Shown here: one piece after another, positions 5,118 through 7,561 of the stretch
Position numbering within the stretch: position 1 is the first letter of the stretch
Layout of the letters: the number at the start of each line of letters is the position of its first letter
Assembly: GCA_023150215.1 (NCBI GenBank)
Contig: JAKLLJ010000160.1
Location: forward strand, 1 to 7,561
Source of the DNA: Thauera sp.
GTDB taxonomy: Bacteria > Pseudomonadota > Gammaproteobacteria > Burkholderiales > Rhodocyclaceae
DNA length: 7,561 bases
Direction of reading: 5' to 3'
Program-made: the position numbers and the translations under genes
The notes under the pieces: model-generated
The model's input: the letters and a program-made list of their open reading frames with translations, nothing else
Told to the model about the DNA's origin: nothing
Databases searched by the model: none

Positions 5118-6058
5118 GGCAGATCTCCCACCCTGGCCACGTAGTCGGCGAGGAAGGCCTGCATCGCGTCGCGGTAGCGCGCATCGTCGGCAGGGTTGAA
5201 GCGTGCGATCCCGAGGTGCCCGAGCAGCGCACGGCCCGCCTCTTCCGTCGCCATGTCGAGCAGCAAGGTGCGCACACGGACGATGAGCGCCGGCGGCAGG
5301 TCGTCGCGCACCATCACCGCGTTGTTGATCAAGGGATCGGTCTCCCACACCACCACCAGCTCGGCGGCCTCGGCCGGATGGGTGCGCTGGAACGCCCGCC
5401 ACGGCGAGACCCAGGTCACCCCCATCGCGCACTCGCCGCGATGGGCACTCAGCATCGCCGACTCCTGCGAGCCCACGTACACGCTCTCGGTGTCACGGCG
5501 CACATCCAGGCCCTGGCGAGCCAGCCAGAGCTGGGGCAGCATGGTCGCCGCGAGCGCGGTCGGCGCCGGGTAGCACAGCACCTGCCCGCGCAGCGCAGCC
5601 GGTGTCGCCGGCACACGCTCCCGCCGCGCGACAAAGACGCCACGAAAATCCGCACTGTCGCCCACCTCCGCGATCACCCGATAGCCATGGTCCAGCGCAC
5701 GCAAGGCCTGGTAGGGATTCGGCAGCAGGAAGTGCGGCGCACGGCGCGCGACCTTGTCCTCGAAATGCGCATAGTCATTCGACCCCTCGAGCAGGATGCC
5801 ACCGTCCTCGAGGCGCGCGCCCAGGTAATCGGCCAGCTCGCCGTAGGTCTGCAGCAGCTTGGTCGGGTTGTGCAGCGGATGCACGGCCAGCCGGTACCAG
5901 GCACCGCCCGCGCCTTCCGGCGGTGCCGGCTCGTACTGCGGCCCCACGGCCGGCTCGTCGCGCCCGCAGGCAGAAAGCAGCACGCCAAGCTTGGCGGCCG
6001 CAAGCACCCCGAGAAAGCGGCGACGCGTCCATGGCAGGGAGGAAGGGCGGGCGTTCAT
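5114..6058 (-). CDS. PhnD-like periplasmic substrate-binding lipoprotein (Tat signal)
   Basis: This is a 314-residue protein of the phosphate/phosphite/phosphonate-binding (PhnD-like) superfamily. The N-terminus has a twin-arginine motif TRRRFLG (11-17), a hydrophobic stretch and a lipobox LLSAC with Cys31, so it is predicted to be Tat-exported and lipid-anchored; Gly32 after the Cys does not signal inner-membrane retention. Family-like blocks are HPLHNPTKLLQTYGELADYL (60-79), NPYQALRAL (114-122), LRGQVLCYPAPTALAATML (156-174) and YVGSQESAM...GECAMGVTW (194-216). The ligand cannot be read from sequence: the usual phosphonate-contact segment is not clearly conserved. No ABC permease or ATPase gene is adjacent; the next gene is the diguanylate cyclase, overlapped by ATGA. 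It is therefore more likely a sensor subunit than a transport component. ATG 6058 is the only in-frame start (a TAG lies four codons upstream) and lacks a clear Shine-Dalgarno. Confidence 0.88.
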   Translation of the reverse strand: MNARPSSLPWTRRRFLGVLAAAKLGVLLSACGRDEPAVGPQYEPAPPEGAGGAWYRLAVHPLHNPTKLLQTYGELADYLGARLEDGGILLEGSNDYAHFEDKVARRAPHFLLPNPYQALRALDHGYRVIAEVGDSADFRGVFVARRERVPATPAALRGQVLCYPAPTALAATMLPQLWLARQGLDVRRDTESVYVGSQESAMLSAHRGECAMGVTWVSPWRAFQRTHPAEAAELVVVWETDPLINNAVMVRDDLPPALIVRVRTLLLDMATEEAGRALLGHLGIARFNPADDARYRDAMQAFLADYVARVGDLP

Positions 6059-6064
6059 GATTCG

Positions 6065-6070
6065 ATTCTA
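6065..6070 (-). promoter_or_regulatory. Candidate -10 box (TAGAAT) of the binding-protein/cyclase operon
   Basis: On the minus strand TAGAAT ends 6 bases before the ATG at 6058. If it is used, transcription would start at or next to the start codon, giving a leaderless mRNA, which would fit the missing Shine-Dalgarno. The -35 region (about 6088-6093, CTGCGC) is poor. Confidence 0.35.
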
Positions 6071-6227
6071 TGGACAGCGCCAGCCCGGCGCAGCCGTAAA
6101 TGTGGCACTGCGTATCGTGCATCACGTCATACGGCAGAACGGCCGCTGCAGTGGCTCGCGAAAGGCCCCGGCGCACACGCCGTGCGGGCCGGTGCGCTGC
6201 ACTGTTTCGGCCGGCCGCCAGGCGGCG

Positions 6228-6233
6228 TACCAT
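6228..6233 (+). promoter_or_regulatory. Weak -10-like box (TACCAT) before the glutathione S-transferase gene
   Basis: TACCAT lies 28 bases before the ATG at 6262 in the 203-base divergent gap between the binding-protein gene and this gene. There is no clear -35 box (TTTCGG at 6205-6210 is the nearest at proper spacing). This is the best candidate seen, but weak. Confidence 0.25.
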
Positions 6234-6261
6234 TCATCGCGGTCCAACGGGAGACTTCGCC

Positions 6262-6873
6262 ATGAAACTGCTCGCCTCGCTCACCAGTCCCTACGCGCGC
6301 AAGATCCGCATCATCCTCGCCGAGAAGGCCCTGCCCTTCGAGCTGGTGGTGGATTCGCCGTGGGAGGTCAACACCCGCATCCCCACGCTCAACCCGCTCG
6401 GCAAGGTGCCGGTGCTGATCGCCGACGACGGCGAGACCTTCTTCGACTCGCCAGTCATCGCTGGCTATCTCGAGACGCTCGGCACCGCGCCTGCGCTGCT
6501 GCCGCCGGGCGCGCTCGACGCCATCCGCGTGCGCCAGACCGAGGCGCTCGCCGACGGCGTCACCGACGCAGCGGTTGCTGCGCTGCTCGAATCGCGCCGC
6601 CCCGACGGCGAGCGCAGCGAACGCGAGATGCTGCGCCAGCATGAGAAGATCGAACGCGGCCTGGCCGAGCTCGAACGCCGGCTCGGCGCCGGGCCTTGGT
6701 TCAACGGCGACGCGCTGCAGCTCGGCGACATCGCCGTCGGTGCCGCGCTCGGCTACCTCGACCTGCGCTTTCCCGCGCTCGACTGGCGCGGCCGGCATCC
6801 GGGGCTGGTGCCGTTCGCGCGACGAATGTTTGAGCGCGCGAGCTTCAGGAACACGCAGCCACCGGCCGGGTGA
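6262..6873 (+). CDS. Glutathione S-transferase, YibF-like
   Basis: This is a 203-residue cytoplasmic GST very like E. coli YibF in length and layout. The N-terminal thioredoxin-like domain (about 1-75) has LTSPYARKIRIILAEK (7-22), NPLGKVPVL with the cis-Pro at 50 (44-52) and FFDSPVIAGYL (60-70), where Asp62-Ser63 should bind the glutathione gamma-glutamyl group. The helical C-terminal domain has RQTEALADGVTDAAV (91-105), EKIERGLAELERRL (128-141) and the folding motif LGDIAVGAALGYLD (154-167), and ends in F-RNTQPP as in YibF. The natural electrophile or disulfide substrate of this group is unknown. The ATG follows GGGAGA (6249-6254) at a good distance. The CDGSH gene follows after 107 bases, so the two may or may not be co-transcribed. 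Confidence 0.92.
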   Translation: MKLLASLTSPYARKIRIILAEKALPFELVVDSPWEVNTRIPTLNPLGKVPVLIADDGETFFDSPVIAGYLETLGTAPALLPPGALDAIRVRQTEALADGVTDAAVAALLESRRPDGERSEREMLRQHEKIERGLAELERRLGAGPWFNGDALQLGDIAVGAALGYLDLRFPALDWRGRHPGLVPFARRMFERASFRNTQPPAG

Positions 6874-6930
6874 GCCCGCGGCGCGACGCAAGGGCGCGCT
6901 GCTTTTGAAGTGCTTCGGAAGGAAAACAGC

Positions 6931-6951
6931 CGCATGACGCTCGTTCATGCG
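6931..6951. other. Stem-loop between the glutathione S-transferase and CDGSH genes
   Basis: CGCATGA (6931-6937) pairs with TCATGCG (6945-6951) around a 7-base loop. On the plus strand it is followed by AAAA rather than a T-run, so it is not a standard terminator for the upstream gene. It may be a leader structure of the CDGSH transcript, 29 bases before its start codon. Confidence 0.35.
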
Positions 6952-6980
6952 AAAACCCCGAGTCAGATGGAGACAAGACC

Positions 6981-7229
6981 ATGCCCGACCAGCCCAGCCT
7001 CCACATCGCCCAGAAGTCGCCCTACGCCGTCGAGCTCGAAGCGGGCAAGAAATACTTCTGGTGTGCCTGCGGACTCAGCAAGAACCAGCCTTTCTGCGAT
7101 GGTTCGCACAAGGGCAGCGGGATCACCCCCACCGCGTTCACCGCCGACAAGACCGGCACCGCGTTTCTTTGCGGCTGCAAGCACACCGCGAATGCGCCCT
7201 ATTGCGACGGCACGCACAAGACGCTTTGA
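6981..7229 (+). CDS. Tandem CDGSH iron-sulfur protein
   Basis: This is an 82-residue protein made almost entirely of two CDGSH motifs of the form C-x-C-x2-(S/T)-x3-P-x-C-D-G-(S/T)-H. The first has Cys28, Cys30, Ser33, Pro37, Cys39 and His43; the second has Cys64, Cys66, Thr69, Pro73, Cys75 and His79. Each should hold one redox-active [2Fe-2S] cluster through three Cys and one His. There is no membrane segment or signal peptide, so it is a soluble cytoplasmic protein, unlike the membrane-anchored mitoNEET. Bacterial members are thought to act in electron or cluster transfer, but no specific role is established. The start is well supported by GGAGA at 6969-6973, 7 bases before the ATG. The histidine-phosphatase gene starts 25 bases after its stop, suggesting co-transcription. 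Confidence 0.95.
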   Translation: MPDQPSLHIAQKSPYAVELEAGKKYFWCACGLSKNQPFCDGSHKGSGITPTAFTADKTGTAFLCGCKHTANAPYCDGTHKTL

Positions 7230-7254
7230 TGCACCCGCAGCACCGGGTTCCGCC

Positions 7255-7561
7255 ATGAAAGCGCTCCTCGCCGGCCTCGCGCTGCTGCTGTCCGCCACCA
7301 CCTTCGCCGCCACGGCGGAAGAGGCACTCTGGAAAGCCTTGCGCGAGGGCGGCCACGTGGCGCTGATGCGCCATGCGGTTGCACCCGGCGTGGGCGACCC
7401 GCCCGGTTTCCGGCTCGATGATTGCGCCACCCAGCGCAACCTGTCCGCAGCGGGACGCCGCCAGGCACAGGCGATTGGCGAGCGCTTCCGCGCCAACGGC
7501 ATCGCCACCGCGGCGGTGTTCTCCAGCCAGTGGTGTCGCTGCCTCGATACGGCGCGCGAAC
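7255..7561 (+). CDS. Exported histidine phosphatase, N-terminal part (cut by window edge)
   Basis: The first 102 codons are present. A signal peptide is clear: MKALLAGLALLLSATTFAATA, with likely cleavage near residues 19-21. The mature part starts with EEALWKALREGGHVALMRHA, containing the phosphohistidine motif Arg39-His40 (RHA in place of the commoner RHG). NLSAAGRRQAQAIGERF (62-78) and SSQWCRCLDTARE (90-102), with the second conserved arginine Arg95, are also typical of histidine phosphatase superfamily branch 1. The remaining catalytic His and the C-terminus are beyond the window. The substrate is unknown; periplasmic members include the LPS heptose phosphatase Ais/PmrG, but sequence here does not prove that role. 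The Shine-Dalgarno is weak (CGGG about 9 bases before the ATG). Confidence 0.88.
   Translation, partial: MKALLAGLALLLSATTFAATAEEALWKALREGGHVALMRHAVAPGVGDPPGFRLDDCATQRNLSAAGRRQAQAIGERFRANGIATAAVFSSQWCRCLDTARE

Noticed and set aside
3210..5144. Long open frame (644 codons) on the plus strand, antisense to the diguanylate cyclase gene
   Set aside because: It has the His/Arg/Ala-rich composition expected from the reverse of GC-rich codons, shows no recognisable domain and lies wholly over a well-supported gene.
5118..5432. N-terminal extension of the diguanylate cyclase by 105 codons
   Set aside because: It overlaps the binding-protein gene in another frame and lacks a sensible sequence. The ATGA overlap at 5114-5117 and the MKLRDCLFGTLRRQL start just before TM1 are much more natural.
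6931..6960. Hairpin after the glutathione S-transferase gene as an intrinsic terminator
   Set aside because: It is followed by AAAA and CCCC rather than a T-run on the plus strand, so only a stem-loop is reported.
6933..7240. Small frame starting at the ATG at 6933, with GGAAGGA upstream
   Set aside because: It runs through the CDGSH gene in another frame, is Ser/Pro/Arg/Thr-rich and has no family signature.

Overview
This is a high-GC window with no mobile genes and no RNA genes. Gene content, codon bias and the REP-type repeats fit a betaproteobacterium; the proteins look most like those of the Thauera/Azoarcus (Rhodocyclales) group. That placement is an inference from memory of protein families, not from a search. 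Seven complete genes and two genes cut by the window edges are supported.

Layout. (1) Positions 1-317, minus strand: the N-terminus of a large transglutaminase-like protein, starting at GTG. (2) Positions 318-755: a gene-free stretch of about 440 bases between divergent genes, carrying a perfect 26-bp inverted pair of REP-like elements around an inner GC hairpin. (3) Positions 756-2889, plus strand: a VanZ-family membrane protein, then a thioredoxin-fold [2Fe-2S] ferredoxin with its own TATAAT box, then an alpha/beta hydrolase joined to the ferredoxin by an ATGA stop/start overlap. (4) Positions 2890-3134: three more copies of the same REP element between convergent genes. (5) Positions 3135-6058, minus strand: a Tat-exported PhnD-like binding lipoprotein followed, again through an ATGA overlap, by a two-TM HAMP-PAS-PAS-GGDEF diguanylate cyclase. 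(6) Positions 6262-7561, plus strand: a YibF-like glutathione S-transferase, a small tandem CDGSH iron-sulfur protein and the start of an exported histidine phosphatase.

How the genes work together. The clearest functional unit is the binding-protein/diguanylate-cyclase pair. No transporter permease or ATPase is next to the binding protein, so it probably feeds a periplasmic ligand signal to the membrane cyclase and sets c-di-GMP levels. The ferredoxin/hydrolase pair is translationally coupled but its reaction is unknown. The most interesting non-coding signal is the five-copy REP family, in which one copy has a compensatory base change that keeps its hairpin. No wholly new multi-gene system was recognised.
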